DNA of 63,052 nucleotides from Thermoplasmata archaeon (GTDB lineage: Archaea; Thermoplasmatota; E2; DHVEG-1), in assembly GCA_020054475.1 (NCBI GenBank), contig JAHWGJ010000007.1:1-63052 (forward strand), written 5' to 3'. A program made the position numbers and the translations under genes. The notes below the pieces were generated by a model, which made no database searches, had not been told where the DNA came from, and worked only from the letters and a program-made list of their open reading frames with translations. Position 1 is the first letter of the stretch. Every line of letters starts with the position of its first letter. Shown one piece after another: positions 28,088-37,170 of the stretch.

Positions 28088-28567
28088 TTATAATAGATTG
28101 TTCTCAAATAGGATTTCTGTTGGGTTCCAACTTAGAAATTGTTCTGTTACTAAATTTAGGCCGCTAGTTGGAACTACCCATACTTTATCATATGGTATAT
28201 CATTAATAGTTGTCACCGCAATGAAAGAACCACTATAATCGGTTGTTTCAGTATGTATCAAGTCAAAATTAGGCCAATCCTCATGATATGTTATTATTGC
28301 ATATTCTGTATCTGCATTTAGTCCAATTACTTTACATCTTATAATCACATCTAACACTATAAATTGAGAAAAATGATAGTATCCTGATGCAACATATATA
28401 AAGAAGCCATACGCTCCCCCTTCTACAACTTCCCAAGTTGATGGGTCTTTTTCATATAAATTAGTTCCACCATATATTGTTGAACTAACTGGTACTTTCG
28501 CACTTACACTAGCCCCTATTGTTGCAATAAATAATAATGCAACGCATATTGCTATAATTTTTTTCAT
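28088..28567 (-). CDS. Secreted protein of unknown function, 159 aa
   Basis: Signal peptide 1-23 (MKKIIAICVALLFIATIGAS, then VSA). The mature part is rich in aromatic residues and beta-strand patterns (YGFFIYVASGYYHFSQFIVL, then AIITYHEDW), probably a beta-sandwich. A GGGAG motif precedes the start. No neighbour in an operon. Unrecognised family. Confidence 0.7.
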   Translation of the reverse strand: MKKIIAICVALLFIATIGASVSAKVPVSSTIYGGTNLYEKDPSTWEVVEGGAYGFFIYVASGYYHFSQFIVLDVIIRCKVIGLNADTEYAIITYHEDWPNFDLIHTETTDYSGSFIAVTTINDIPYDKVWVVPTSGLNLVTEQFLSWNPTEILFENNLL

Positions 28568-29031
28568 TTAAGATTCTCCCTTAATATTTTCAAAAAAAAT
28601 CCCTCCCATTTATGGAATTTTTTTTATATTTTTCAACATATGAAATGTCTATTTAAATATAATCCAAAAATTATTTATAATACATAAAATTAACAATTGT
28701 TTAATATAAATATAATATTTATTACATTTATTATAATAATATTAAATTTAGGTGACTATTGAATTATAATCTAAATAAGCCAAAATAAATTGAATATAGG
28801 GCTATTTTAAGTTATTTATTATAAAACATATAACAAATCATTTATGGGAGTATAGAAAAACATTTTAAGCCATTATATATCCTAGTGAATCGGGAAAGGA
28901 TTTTCCTTAACTTGTTATATATACAAAATAGCACGTTATAGAAGAAAATAATAAAAAAAAAATTAATTAAAATTAAATAAAAAAAAATCAAAAACCCGTT
29001 TAATTTTTAAAAAAGTTTTAACCCCTTATAA
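28568..29031. other. Gene-free AT-rich stretch
   Basis: No credible frame. GGAAAGGATTTTCC (near 28900-28913) is a short palindrome, and CTTGTTATATATACAAAA nearby looks like a promoter, but nothing coherent follows it. The stretch holds the upstream region of the gene at 28088 and ends at hairpin candidate B. Confidence 0.4.
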
Positions 29032-29079
29032 ATTAGGGATGTAAACCCCTTTTCATTTATATGTTCCCTTTCTACCTCC
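29032..29079 (+). ncRNA. Candidate hairpin RNA B, relative of C
   Basis: Weak stem (AGGGA with TCCCT). Its 3' part, ATGTTCCCTTTC followed by ACCTCCC (29061-29080), is almost the same as that of candidate C 215 bases downstream, so it is likely a relative. A TTTAATTTTTAAAA stretch lies about 25-30 bases upstream. The weak stem lowers confidence. Confidence 0.3.
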
Positions 29080-29202
29080 CTTGAAAAGAACGTATATTAA
29101 TCATTCTTTCATTATATTAAATTATCCTTAACATATGTTAATGTATATTTAACATTAAGTTTACCTATTAAATACCTAAAGTTTACCAATCAAATAGTAA
29201 AA

Positions 29203-29292
29203 TATATAAACCTTAAAAGATAATATAACATTGCGTTGAAAGGGGGCAAACATTATTCTAGATGTCTGTTTTTAATGTTCCCTTTCACCTCC
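29203..29292 (+). ncRNA. Candidate hairpin RNA C with TATA box and ACCTCC
   Basis: TATATAAACC (29203-29212) lies about 25-30 bases before the stem. GAAAGGG (29238-29244) and AACATT (29249-29254) pair with AATGTTCCCTTTC (29274-29286), 13 pairs with a small internal bulge. ACCTCC follows directly (29287-29292). GC-rich in an AT-rich gap, no frame. Confidence 0.5.
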
Positions 29293-29423
29293 CTTTATAA
29301 TTCTATAATTTAATATATTAAAAATATACTTTAAAAAGATATAAAGTATTAAAAAAATAAAATATAAAAGAATTGTAAAGTGTTATATTTAAAAGTAAAT
29401 AGATTATAAATATTTACAATTAA

Positions 29424-29537
29424 ATGTTACATTATAAATTTAGAGATTTATTAAAAGAATTTTATGAGAAAATTGATGAAGAAGATAAGGAAGAGATTGT
29501 AACAAGTTCTTTTTCTAAGGAAAAAGATTTTAAATAA
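29424..29537 (+). CDS. 37-aa acidic peptide
   Basis: MLHYKFRDLLKEFYEKIDEE followed by DKEEIVTSS and a short tail. It would form one amphipathic helix. A TATA-like ATTATAAATATTTA is just upstream, consistent with a leaderless start; no Shine-Dalgarno. Unknown function. Confidence 0.4.
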   Translation: MLHYKFRDLLKEFYEKIDEEDKEEIVTSSFSKEKDFK

Positions 29538-29611
29538 TTTTATTTTATTAAATTTAATAATGCACTAAATTAATAGTAATGAAAATTTAAGCTATGAGAT
29601 AAGATAGAACT

Positions 29612-30103
29612 ATGATACAAAAAAATAAATTAGAAGATATCAAAATTCTTGCTATTGAACTAATGAAAAAGCATAATTTAAAAGGTTGGATATTCAAATG
29701 GAGTAACGCATCTAGACGATTTGGAAGTTGCAATAAAAACAATAAAACAATATCTTTAAGTAAATTACATGCAATATATGATGATATATTTCTAGTAAAA
29801 GATACAATATTACACGAGATTGCACATGGATTAACACCAAAAAATTTTTCAGCACACGGCAAAGAATGGAAAGAAAACGCTCTAAAAATAGGATGTAAAC
29901 CAATTAGTTATAAAAAAAGTAATATTTCCGAAAAACTAAGCTGTAAATATATTGGAATTTGTGCTAAATGTGAAAAAAAAATATTTCTAAATAAAAGGAG
30001 TAAATACATTTGTAGAAGTTGTTATAATGTTTATTCATTAAATTCAAATTTTAATTATTTCATGAATCCAGATTATATATATTTGAGAAAATCAGAGGAA
30101 TAA
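29612..30103 (+). CDS. SprT-like zinc metallopeptidase
   Basis: 163 residues. The catalytic HEIAH lies at 68-72, followed by HGKEW, the SprT-like third ligand region. RRFGSCNKNNKTISLS near 35-50 is also family-typical. The C-terminus has a zinc ribbon CAKCEKKIF...CRSC. Eukaryotic Spartan relatives repair DNA-protein crosslinks; the archaeal role is inferred to be similar. No signal peptide, so cytoplasmic. Confidence 0.85.
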   Translation: MIQKNKLEDIKILAIELMKKHNLKGWIFKWSNASRRFGSCNKNNKTISLSKLHAIYDDIFLVKDTILHEIAHGLTPKNFSAHGKEWKENALKIGCKPISYKKSNISEKLSCKYIGICAKCEKKIFLNKRSKYICRSCYNVYSLNSNFNYFMNPDYIYLRKSEE

Positions 30104-30208
30104 TTTAACCAAATCTTATCTAATATTATCTTAATGTATTATTATCTATTTTTAAATCATAAAACATATATCTTGATTAAAAAATATTTAATTTTATTAT
30201 TAAAATTA

Positions 30209-31234
30209 TTATTTAATAACGTTTCCTATCTGTTTTTCCGGGTAGCCCTCAGGTATCGGTTTATTCCATATATAATTATTATTTAGATTACTCTCCTTGA
30301 TTATTGTTTCATCATCACCAATAACAGAATTTATAATATTAGAATTATCATAAATACTACAATTTTTACCAATAATTGAATTCTTTATAACAATATTATC
30401 ACAGATTTTAACATTATCAAATATAATCGATGATTCAATTACAGTTTTTTCACCAATCTTAACATTGTTACCAATAGAACATTGTTTTAATGATCCCTTA
30501 TTTACAAAATTTTCTCCAATAATATTATTTATTTTTTTCTGATTCATAAGTAAAAAATTTATTGAAAGATAACTACTTATTCTTCCAATATCCATCCAAA
30601 AACCTTCAAATTTATAACCAAAAAATTTACCAGTATTTTTAATAATTTGAGGAAAAATTTCTTTTTCCATTGAAACAAACTTATTAGATTCAATATAATC
30701 TAATATCTCCGGCTCTAATAAATATGCTCCAGCATTAATAAAATTTGAAGGAGCATCTTCTTGATTAGGTTTTTCTACAAAACCGATGATTTTACCATTT
30801 TCAATGACATCAGCAACTCCAAATTCTGATACATTTTCAACTGGCCAAAGAGAAATAGTTGACAATGCTTTTTTCTTGTTATGAAATTTAATCATTTGAT
30901 CAAGATTCAATGAACAAATAATATCACTATTTAATACAAAAAAATTATCTGAAATATGTTTCTCAGCAAATTTAGCAGCACCACCAGTACCTAGTGGCTC
31001 AGGTTCATCATTAACGATAATCTCTTTACCGAAATCATTTTTAATAAAATATTCTTCAATCTGGCTTTTCTTATAATTAACTGCTAAAATAACTTTGTCA
31101 ACACTGTTCGGTAAAGATTCAATTAAATATGCAATCATTGGCTTATTTAAGATAGGTAAAAGAGATTTAGCTCTTGTATATGTTAAAGGTTTTAACCTAG
31201 TTCCAAAGCCACCAGCTAAAATTATTGCTTCCAT
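30209..31234 (-). CDS. Sugar-1-phosphate nucleotidyltransferase
   Basis: 341 residues. The N-terminal GT-A domain starts MEAIILAGGFGTRLKPLTYT (pyrophosphorylase signature) and keeps VLNSDI and FVEKP. Residues about 235-330 are left-handed beta-helix hexapeptides (IGENFVNKGSLKQCSIGNNV). This GlmU-like layout without an acetyltransferase is common for archaeal glucose-1-phosphate thymidylyl- or mannose-1-phosphate guanylyltransferases. The exact sugar cannot be told. Probably feeds surface glycan or protein glycosylation. Confidence 0.88.
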   Translation of the reverse strand: MEAIILAGGFGTRLKPLTYTRAKSLLPILNKPMIAYLIESLPNSVDKVILAVNYKKSQIEEYFIKNDFGKEIIVNDEPEPLGTGGAAKFAEKHISDNFFVLNSDIICSLNLDQMIKFHNKKKALSTISLWPVENVSEFGVADVIENGKIIGFVEKPNQEDAPSNFINAGAYLLEPEILDYIESNKFVSMEKEIFPQIIKNTGKFFGYKFEGFWMDIGRISSYLSINFLLMNQKKINNIIGENFVNKGSLKQCSIGNNVKIGEKTVIESSIIFDNVKICDNIVIKNSIIGKNCSIYDNSNIINSVIGDDETIIKESNLNNNYIWNKPIPEGYPEKQIGNVIK

Positions 31235-31371
31235 TAAACATCACTTTAAATATTTGTAATTTTTTTTTAGTGATAATATTACATTATAATAAAATTTTAT
31301 CATTTATTCAGTTAATTAAAAAAACGAGGAAAAAACTTATAAATACTTAAAAGGGTTTAATAATTGATTGC

Positions 31372-31566
31372 ATGGGAGATGAAGATACAGAATATAGTGA
31401 AGAGATTAGTAAAATGTTCAATGATAATAAAAATTTAATGACATCAGATGAAGAATTAGCTTTACACATAATACATAAATTTAATATTGATAGGGATACG
31501 ATAGAATCTATGCCGGCTTTTGATGAAAAAATTAAACCATTGTTTGGAAGAGAAAAAGAAAAATAA
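31372..31566 (+). CDS. 64-aa acidic protein
   Basis: MGDEDTEYSEEISKMFNDNK onward, then two predicted helices and a basic end (FGREKEK). The ATG follows a TATA-like stretch (ACTTATAAATACTT) by about 27 bases, suggesting a leaderless transcript. It lies 83 bases ahead of the aminotransferase on the same strand and could be co-transcribed. Family unknown. Confidence 0.6.
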   Translation: MGDEDTEYSEEISKMFNDNKNLMTSDEELALHIIHKFNIDRDTIESMPAFDEKIKPLFGREKEK

Positions 31567-31649
31567 CGTTCCAGTATTATTTAATACATATATGAATTTT
31601 TTTCCGAAATAAATAATAATGACGTCTTAAATTCAGGTTTAGGTGGGAC

Positions 31650-32867
31650 ATGGAAAATATTGAAAGATTATATTCAGATAGAGCCGGAAAAATGAGAAAA
31701 TCAGTAATCAGAGAATTACTGAAAGTTGCCCAAGATCGTGAAATAATATCATTTGCCGGAGGATTACCAAATCCAAAATCATTTCCAATAAACGACTTAG
31801 AAAGCGTAATAAAATCTGTTTTAAGAAATCATGGAGAAACAGCATTACAATACGGGACGACTCAAGGCTATAAAGAACTAAGAGAATCTATAGCTGAAAG
31901 AGCATACAAAGATGGAATCGAAATATCTGGAGAAAATGTAATAATTACATCAGGTTCACAGCAAGCATTAGATGCAATAGGTAAACTGTTTTTAAATCCG
32001 GGAGACCATGCATTAGTAGGATTACCAACATATCTAGGGGGGATAAATGCATTTAAAAGTTATGAAAGTAATTTAACTGGGATACCTCTAGATAAAGATG
32101 GAATGATAATAGATATACTTGAAGAAAACATAAAACAAATGTTAGATGAGGATATAATTCCAAAATTTATCTATGTTGTTCCAACTTTTCAAAATCCTGC
32201 TGGAGTGATAATGTCTGAAACTAGGAGAAAAAAACTTATTGATATTGCAAATGAATATGACCTACTCATAATTGAAGATGACCCCTATAGGAAACTCAAC
32301 TATGACGCATTACATGTTAAGCCAATAAAAGCATTTGATGATGAGGGTAGAGTAATATTTATATCTACATTCTCAAAAATATTATCCCCGGGTTTTAGAT
32401 TAGCATGGACTATAGCCTCAGACAAACTAACTAGAAAAATGATAATTGCAAAGCAGGCACTTGATTTATGTACAAATACATTTACTCAATTCATAGCAAA
32501 TGAATTCATGAAAAGCGGATCATTAGATTTACATATACTAAAAATCTGTGAAATGTATAAACCAAAAAGAGATATAATGATTAACGCTATAGAAAAATAC
32601 TTTCCATTAGGATATCAATGCAACAAACCAAAAGGTGGTATGTTCGCTTGGGTAACTTTACCAGAAGGTTTGGACACAGAAATAATGTTTTTAGATGCAA
32701 TAAAAATGAAGGTAGCCTATGTTCATGGAAAAGCATTTCATGTTGATGGTGGAGGCGAAAGATCTATGAGATTAAATTTTTCATATTCCTCAAATGAACA
32801 AATTGAAGAAGGAATAAGAAGATTAGGCAAAGTAATTGAAAAAAAATTAGAAGAAATTACGATTTAA
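31650..32867 (+). CDS. PLP-dependent aminotransferase, class I/II
   Basis: 405 residues. Fold type I features: GTTQGYKELRESIAERAYK, VPTFQNPAGVIMSETRR, IIEDDPYRKLNYD, and the PLP-binding lysine in STFSKILSPGFRLAW. This is the MocR/2-aminoadipate (LysN/ARO8) branch, acting on aromatic, branched-chain or aminoadipate substrates; the exact one is not determinable. GGTGGG precedes the ATG. It ends about 290 bases before rnpB. Confidence 0.9.
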   Translation: MENIERLYSDRAGKMRKSVIRELLKVAQDREIISFAGGLPNPKSFPINDLESVIKSVLRNHGETALQYGTTQGYKELRESIAERAYKDGIEISGENVIITSGSQQALDAIGKLFLNPGDHALVGLPTYLGGINAFKSYESNLTGIPLDKDGMIIDILEENIKQMLDEDIIPKFIYVVPTFQNPAGVIMSETRRKKLIDIANEYDLLIIEDDPYRKLNYDALHVKPIKAFDDEGRVIFISTFSKILSPGFRLAWTIASDKLTRKMIIAKQALDLCTNTFTQFIANEFMKSGSLDLHILKICEMYKPKRDIMINAIEKYFPLGYQCNKPKGGMFAWVTLPEGLDTEIMFLDAIKMKVAYVHGKAFHVDGGGERSMRLNFSYSSNEQIEEGIRRLGKVIEKKLEEITI

Positions 32868-33160
32868 GTAATTTTTTTATTTTCCATTTTTAAATTTAAT
32901 TCTAATAAATTACGGTATTTATGGAAAAAAATTACTGCCAATAATTATAATATTATTAGACCAAATAATAGACCGCATCAAAACAAAAATAATTAATAAA
33001 GATCCAATTATCCTAAGAGTAAAAAATTACAGTATCATCTACTACAAATGAATATTATTACATTTTTGATAATCAATAATTATTTAATAAGAAAATAATG
33101 ATTTTTTTTTTATTTTGAGTGTAGCAAATTTTAAAAAATAAATAATATTACATTATTCTT
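32868..33160. promoter_or_regulatory. Gap before rnpB with likely promoter
   Basis: No frame worth reporting. TTTAAAAAATA (near 33130-33140) lies 25-30 bases before the rnpB 5' end and is the best TATA candidate. A run of nine T near 33101-33111 may terminate a transcript from the aminotransferase. Confidence 0.4.
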
Positions 33161-33474
33161 CTGTGCTGGGCGTAGTTGAATGGTTGACGGTAAATTATAA
33201 TATTTGCTGAGGAAAGTCCTCCCTCATTCTGAATCGGGAAACCGTTCAAGCGGTTAAGGTGAGAATCTTAGCAGAGGCGCAGAAACGACACAGCCCTTTG
33301 AATATGCTATGATTCATAAGATGATGAGATCTCATTGGGATATGATGAAACGGCTAATCTGCTCCTGGAGCAAGCCCAAATGTTGGGATCAGTTATTCAG
33401 ACTGCTCAAAGGTAGGGTGCTTAGTAGAATACCATTTAAAACAGAAGGAGGCTTACGGACTAGACCCAGCACTA
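33161..33474 (+). ncRNA. rnpB: RNase P RNA
   Basis: The 5' end GTGCTGGG (33163-33170) pairs with CCCAGCAC at the 3' end (33465-33472), forming helix P1. The universally conserved GAGGAAAGTCC (33209-33219, CR-I) and ACAGAAGGAGGCTTAC (33441-33456, CR-V) form P4. GCGCAGAAACGACACAG in between is another conserved element. Length about 312 bases fits an archaeal type A RNA. It is the catalytic part of RNase P, which matures tRNA 5' ends. Its last 28 bases are the attachment core used by the integrase at 33557, and they are duplicated twice downstream. No protein frame here is real. Confidence 0.9.
33445..33472 (+). repeat. att core 1 (rnpB-internal, element left end)
   Basis: 28 bases beginning AAGGAGGCTTACGGACTAG and ending CCCAGCAC, the 3' end of rnpB. 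Identical to 38422-38449. It restores a complete CR-V and P1 so the gene survives integration. Called attL because the integrase lies immediately inside it. Confidence 0.85.
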
Positions 33475-33534
33475 GTAACAGGGGTATCGGTTGAGTTTAG
33501 AAACCTTTACTCCCGTTACGAATCTAAACCGATA
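33475..33534. promoter_or_regulatory. Interleaved inverted repeats beside attL, possible integrase arm sites
   Basis: GTAACAGGG (33475-33483) can pair with CCCGTTAC (33512-33519), while TATCGGTT...TTTAGA (33485-33501) can pair with TCTAAACCGATA (33523-33534); the two pairings interleave. GGGTATCGGTTGAGTTTA (33482-33499) recurs exactly at 33696-33713, and a shorter version GGGTATCGTTTTAGA lies at 38374-38388 near the other end. This fits arm-type integrase or excisionase sites; the interleaving could also serve as an RNA pseudoknot. Confidence 0.5.
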
Positions 33535-33556
33535 GTCTACCTTATGGGCTTTTCTT

Positions 33557-34660
33557 CTATTGGATGTATGTATTTTGGTTATCTTTGTTATCGTTGCCTA
33601 TTAGATTTAGGAAGTCGTCTTTGCCTATCAATCCCTTCTGTAGAAGTGCTATATATTTGTCTGTTTTATCTTCGTCTTTTGTTCTTTTTGTGTTTGGGTA
33701 TCGGTTGAGTTTATCTGTATCGTTTTCAACCTTATGGTAGAGTTTTGGTTGGGTTTCTTCTGTTGGTTTAACTAGTCCGTAAGGCTTTTTCTGTTTTGGT
33801 TGAATGTCATTTAAAGACATTCCTCTTATGTATTCGTCTCTAGATTCTTCATCGGTTGGTTGTATATATCCCATTAGTGTATTCAAGTCTGAATGTCTAG
33901 ATTGTTGTTGTATTATCTTTAGATTGATTCCCTTTTGAGCCATATGTGTTATTCCAGATATCCTAAATAGATGTGGGTATACTCTTTTCTTGATACCAAC
34001 TTTAAAAGCCGTTCTCTTTAGGGTATTTGTAATTTCTGTATGCTTTATTCTGTTTCCAAAGATGTTAATGAACAATGCCTTATCATTTGGGTTTTTTGGT
34101 TGTCGTATTGTTAGATATTTCTTGATTGATTCTATACAATCTGGGTGTAAGTTGATTGTTGAGTATTTGTTTCCTTTACCACTATTGATTTTGATTTTGT
34201 TTCTATTGTAGTCAATATCTTCTAGGTTTAGATTTGATAATTCATTCCGTCTTAATAGTCCATAGTAAAAGACTTTAAGCATAGCATTTTCTTTGTAGTC
34301 GTGTTCTGTTACTTTGAACATCTTTGTAACTTCTTCTATTGTTAATGGGTTTTTATTTGGGGTGTATTGTCTAGGGGATTTTAGATGATATTCCTCTCTC
34401 CAATCTCTAGATTTGCCTATGACTTTCATAAAGATATTTATTGCCGAATACTTTGGTGTTAAGGTGTTACTTCCGTATGTCTGAACGGCATAGAGTTTAA
34501 ACTTTTGTAAGTCGTTTTCATCTATATTGTCTGGGTTTTTTCCAATCAGATTTAGGAATTGTCTTATTGTTCTTGTATAGGATTGTATTGTCTGTTTCGA
34601 TTTACTTTCAGCTATTAGATAGTTTTTATATTTGGTAATGAGTTTTTCATTTTCATTCAC
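33557..34660 (-). CDS. Tyrosine recombinase (integrase of the rnpB element)
   Basis: 367 residues. An N-terminal SAM-like DNA-binding domain (1-90) and a full catalytic set: Arg137/138 (LLRRNEL), His230 and Arg233 (HLFRISG), His256 (SRHSDL) and Tyr265 (GYIQP). It catalyses site-specific integration and excision. It ends about 85 bases from the att core inside rnpB, the normal place for an integrase using that target. The 18-base repeat at 33696-33713 is inside its coding region. Intact, so the element may be active. Confidence 0.92.
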   Translation of the reverse strand: MNENEKLITKYKNYLIAESKSKQTIQSYTRTIRQFLNLIGKNPDNIDENDLQKFKLYAVQTYGSNTLTPKYSAINIFMKVIGKSRDWREEYHLKSPRQYTPNKNPLTIEEVTKMFKVTEHDYKENAMLKVFYYGLLRRNELSNLNLEDIDYNRNKIKINSGKGNKYSTINLHPDCIESIKKYLTIRQPKNPNDKALFINIFGNRIKHTEITNTLKRTAFKVGIKKRVYPHLFRISGITHMAQKGINLKIIQQQSRHSDLNTLMGYIQPTDEESRDEYIRGMSLNDIQPKQKKPYGLVKPTEETQPKLYHKVENDTDKLNRYPNTKRTKDEDKTDKYIALLQKGLIGKDDFLNLIGNDNKDNQNTYIQ

Positions 34661-34722
34661 CTAATGTAATCATCAAGTCTGGTGATAAAGCCCATCTGCA
34701 ACCAAGATTTTCACCGATGTTA

Positions 34723-34992
34723 CTAATAATCCTGTGCTAAATAACGAAATTTATTGATACCTGTAATCGCTGATAGAGTCATTAAAAAAATTATAATTGG
34801 AAACATTAATGAACAAAGAATTGGAAAATTCCAGATGGATTTTGAACTACAACCACAATCTTCATCTTCAACAAGGTTTACATCTTTCTTTATTTCTATG
34901 ATAGGTTCTTCTGCTACAATAGGATTATAAGATAGACTGCAAAGTAGGAAAACAGAAATAATACTTAAACCGATTAAAGTTGATTTTTTCAT
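34723..34992 (-). CDS. Small secreted/membrane protein, paralogue 1
   Basis: 89 residues. Signal peptide 1-27 (MKKSTLIGLSIISVFLLCSL), a short charged spacer, a DCGCSSK motif (about 46-52) and a C-terminal hydrophobic segment (about 56-78). Its first about 60 residues are nearly the same as those of the next gene, so the two are tandem duplicates. Function unknown; the Cys-Gly-Cys motif could bind metal or form a disulphide. Confidence 0.7.
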   Translation of the reverse strand: MKKSTLIGLSIISVFLLCSLSYNPIVAEEPIIEIKKDVNLVEDEDCGCSSKSIWNFPILCSLMFPIIIFLMTLSAITGINKFRYLAQDY

Positions 34993-35013
34993 ATTATCAC
35001 TATCACATTATAT

Positions 35014-35313
35014 TTAAGGGTATGTTAAAGGACAGTCTAATATCTCAGCAAGAAGCTGTGCTAACATCCAAAGTGGGGGGACAGGAAAAATACTGATTGA
35101 CAAAGAAAATACCTGTAACACATATAAAATCGCACATATAATTGGAAAATTCCAAATGGGTTTTGAACTACAACCACAATCTTTAGATTCAACCAATATC
35201 ACATTTTCTTTTGGTTTTATAATTGGTTGTTCTGCAATTATCGGTTGATAAGATAGACTGCAAAGTAGGAAAACAGAAAGAATACTGAGTCCGATTAAAG
35301 TTGATTTTTTCAT
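35014..35313 (-). CDS. Small secreted/membrane protein, paralogue 2
   Basis: 99 residues. Same signal peptide, spacer and DCGCSSKPIWNFPI block as the 89-residue neighbour, then a different C-terminus (VFSLSISIFPVPPLWMLAQL). The gene pair sits 21 bases apart on one strand and probably forms one transcript with the two genes behind it. The diverged ends suggest a family in which the C-terminus varies. Confidence 0.7.
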   Translation of the reverse strand: MKKSTLIGLSILSVFLLCSLSYQPIIAEQPIIKPKENVILVESKDCGCSSKPIWNFPIICAILYVLQVFSLSISIFPVPPLWMLAQLLAEILDCPLTYP

Positions 35314-35319
35314 TTCTAT

Positions 35320-35769
35320 TTACCTCATAATTTGTAGATTTATATCTGAATTTATTGAATCATAATAATATACTTTATACACAATAAAGAATATGGTTAA
35401 TAATAGACATTGAGCAGATAATATATTATTATCATTAATAATAACATAAATATTGGAATGATAGAATCCCAATGAATATACCCTATAAGTAATCTTTAAT
35501 TTACTATCTGGTAAAGGTTCTTCAATTAATGTTCCTGTAAGAAATGGGATTCCATATAATTTAACTCTCAATTCTAAATTATCTGCATCTTCTACATCAC
35601 ATATAACAGTAATAGTTAAACCAATACCACCTTTAATTGTAGCCTCATAATCATTATCGTAAGATTTAATCTCTTCTTTTACCATAGATAATTGTGCAGA
35701 TGGGATAATAAACATAGACAAGATTAGAAAGCAACTAAAGAATGCTATAAAGAGAAATATTCTCTTCAT
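35320..35769 (-). CDS. Secreted protein, 149 aa
   Basis: Signal peptide (MKRIFLFIAFFSCFLILSMF), then a beta-rich region (ATIKGGIGLTITVICDVEDA) and a C-terminal hydrophobic segment (about 116-133). The gene follows the beta-helix gene by one base and precedes paralogue 2 by 6 bases, which makes a tight operon of four secreted proteins. Unknown family. Confidence 0.65.
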   Translation of the reverse strand: MKRIFLFIAFFSCFLILSMFIIPSAQLSMVKEEIKSYDNDYEATIKGGIGLTITVICDVEDADNLELRVKLYGIPFLTGTLIEEPLPDSKLKITYRVYSLGFYHSNIYVIINDNNILSAQCLLLTIFFIVYKVYYYDSINSDINLQIMR

Positions 35770-35770
35770 T

Positions 35771-36763
35771 CTATGACATCACCTCTGGAATATGAATATC
35801 ATATGGTTCAGATGCTGGATTCCAATCAATGTTGAACCAATTTAGCCAAATTCTACTATTATCTAAATGATATGAACCAAAAATGAATTTTGGTAATATC
35901 CTTGCATAATCCCAATAATTGCCATCCCAAATATTATTTGAATCTGGAGATAGAGCATAAAATTTTGCACTTCTATCATTATCTAAAAAATTATTCATAG
36001 TTATATTATTGAACTTACTTTCACCATGATTTAGTTCAATACCATACCTATTTTCAATTATTGCATTATTTGTAATACTATTATTTTTTGCTACAGATAA
36101 AACTATACCCGTACCATAACTACTACCAGTTTTAATCGCATTATTTAATATCCAATTTTCATCTGCGATTACTAAAGTTATGCCACTATTATTAAAATTA
36201 TAAATTGCATTATTAGTAATAATATTAAAATTTGAACGATATAGTTTAATACCATGTGAATTACTCTTTTCAATAACATTTTCTGTAATGATATCCCCAT
36301 ATGATGAATTTAGATAAATTCCTTCTTCTGAATTATAAATAATATTATCTCTCACTATATTATAATTTGAATCAATAAATATACCTTGATACTCATAAAA
36401 GGGATAATCGCTTTTTCCACTATTTAATATTGTAAATCCGGTAAGATGGACTTCATTTGCATAAATGCTGATAACATCTCCATTATTTTCTGCATCAATT
36501 ATAGTTGATATTTTATTTTCTCCAATTAATTCTAAGGTTTTATTAACAATTATATTCTCATAATATATTCCATTATACACAAATATTATATCTCCTTCAC
36601 TTGCATTATCTATTGCATCCTGAATCCTTGTATAATCAGCACCACCGTCATCATCTACATAGATGATATTATTGGAAGGAATACTTACACTAGAAATAAT
36701 TGGAAGGATACTTGAAAATAAGAATATTAGAATAACACCAAAGATTTGGGGTTGTTTCTTCAT
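35771..36763 (-). CDS. Secreted right-handed beta-helix protein (NosD/CASH type)
   Basis: 330 residues. Signal peptide (about 1-25), then YVDDDGGADYTRIQDAIDNA, a standard opening for this fold, followed by many short repeats of the N-x-I-x-x-N-x-I type (NNAIYNFNNSGITL) forming a parallel beta-helix. It ends WLNWFNIDWNPASEPYDI, close to the end of the protein at 47662 (NFDWNPLKEPFKI). Probably carbohydrate-binding or -processing on the cell surface. First gene of the four-gene secreted operon in the element. Confidence 0.82.
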   Translation of the reverse strand: MKKQPQIFGVILIFLFSSILPIISSVSIPSNNIIYVDDDGGADYTRIQDAIDNASEGDIIFVYNGIYYENIIVNKTLELIGENKISTIIDAENNGDVISIYANEVHLTGFTILNSGKSDYPFYEYQGIFIDSNYNIVRDNIIYNSEEGIYLNSSYGDIITENVIEKSNSHGIKLYRSNFNIITNNAIYNFNNSGITLVIADENWILNNAIKTGSSYGTGIVLSVAKNNSITNNAIIENRYGIELNHGESKFNNITMNNFLDNDRSAKFYALSPDSNNIWDGNYWDYARILPKFIFGSYHLDNSRIWLNWFNIDWNPASEPYDIHIPEVMS

Positions 36764-36976
36764 TAATTACCTCCCAGACATCTATAATATGTTTTCTATT
36801 TGATTTAAACCTTACTATCTAAAAATTATAATATATATAATACGAAAACCAGATTTCCTCTCCTTAAGGGCTTATAGCTGTTCATTTTTTAGGGCATTTT
36901 CTCCTTAGAAACCGTTCATTTTAATAGACATTAAATATATCTAATAAATCTTCTGATAACATCTGTCAAATAACTC
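36764..36976. other. Upstream region of the secreted operon
   Basis: No gene seen. The left end should hold the minus-strand promoter of the beta-helix gene (GGGAGGTAATTA lies just before its ATG, a good Shine-Dalgarno). The right end runs into the first hairpin RNA candidate of the array. Confidence 0.4.
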
Positions 36977-37078
36977 TTATATAACAAAGATTATAGAGTA
37001 TATTATTGAGAATAGAGGATTTAGGATTAATATTTTTTAACCTCTTCCCTCCCATCTCTCATTTATACCTCTATTCTC
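36977..37078 (+). ncRNA. Candidate hairpin RNA D (array member 1)
   Basis: TTATATAAC (36977-36985) about 25-30 bases before GAGAATAGAGG (37008-37018), which pairs perfectly with CCTCTATTCTC (37068-37078), 11 pairs. The 49-base loop is pyrimidine-rich (CCTCTTCCCTCCC). No frame. Confidence 0.5.
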
Positions 37079-37170
37079 TTCCATCTTTCCTTTAACACAT
37101 TCTAATATCCTTAATCTCAACATCTAAAAATGAATAAATATCGCTTATTGACGAATTAACAATTGTTAAC

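Noticed and set aside
33309-33494. 61-codon frame inside the RNase P RNA
   Set aside because: Lies within conserved rnpB sequence; coding is accidental.
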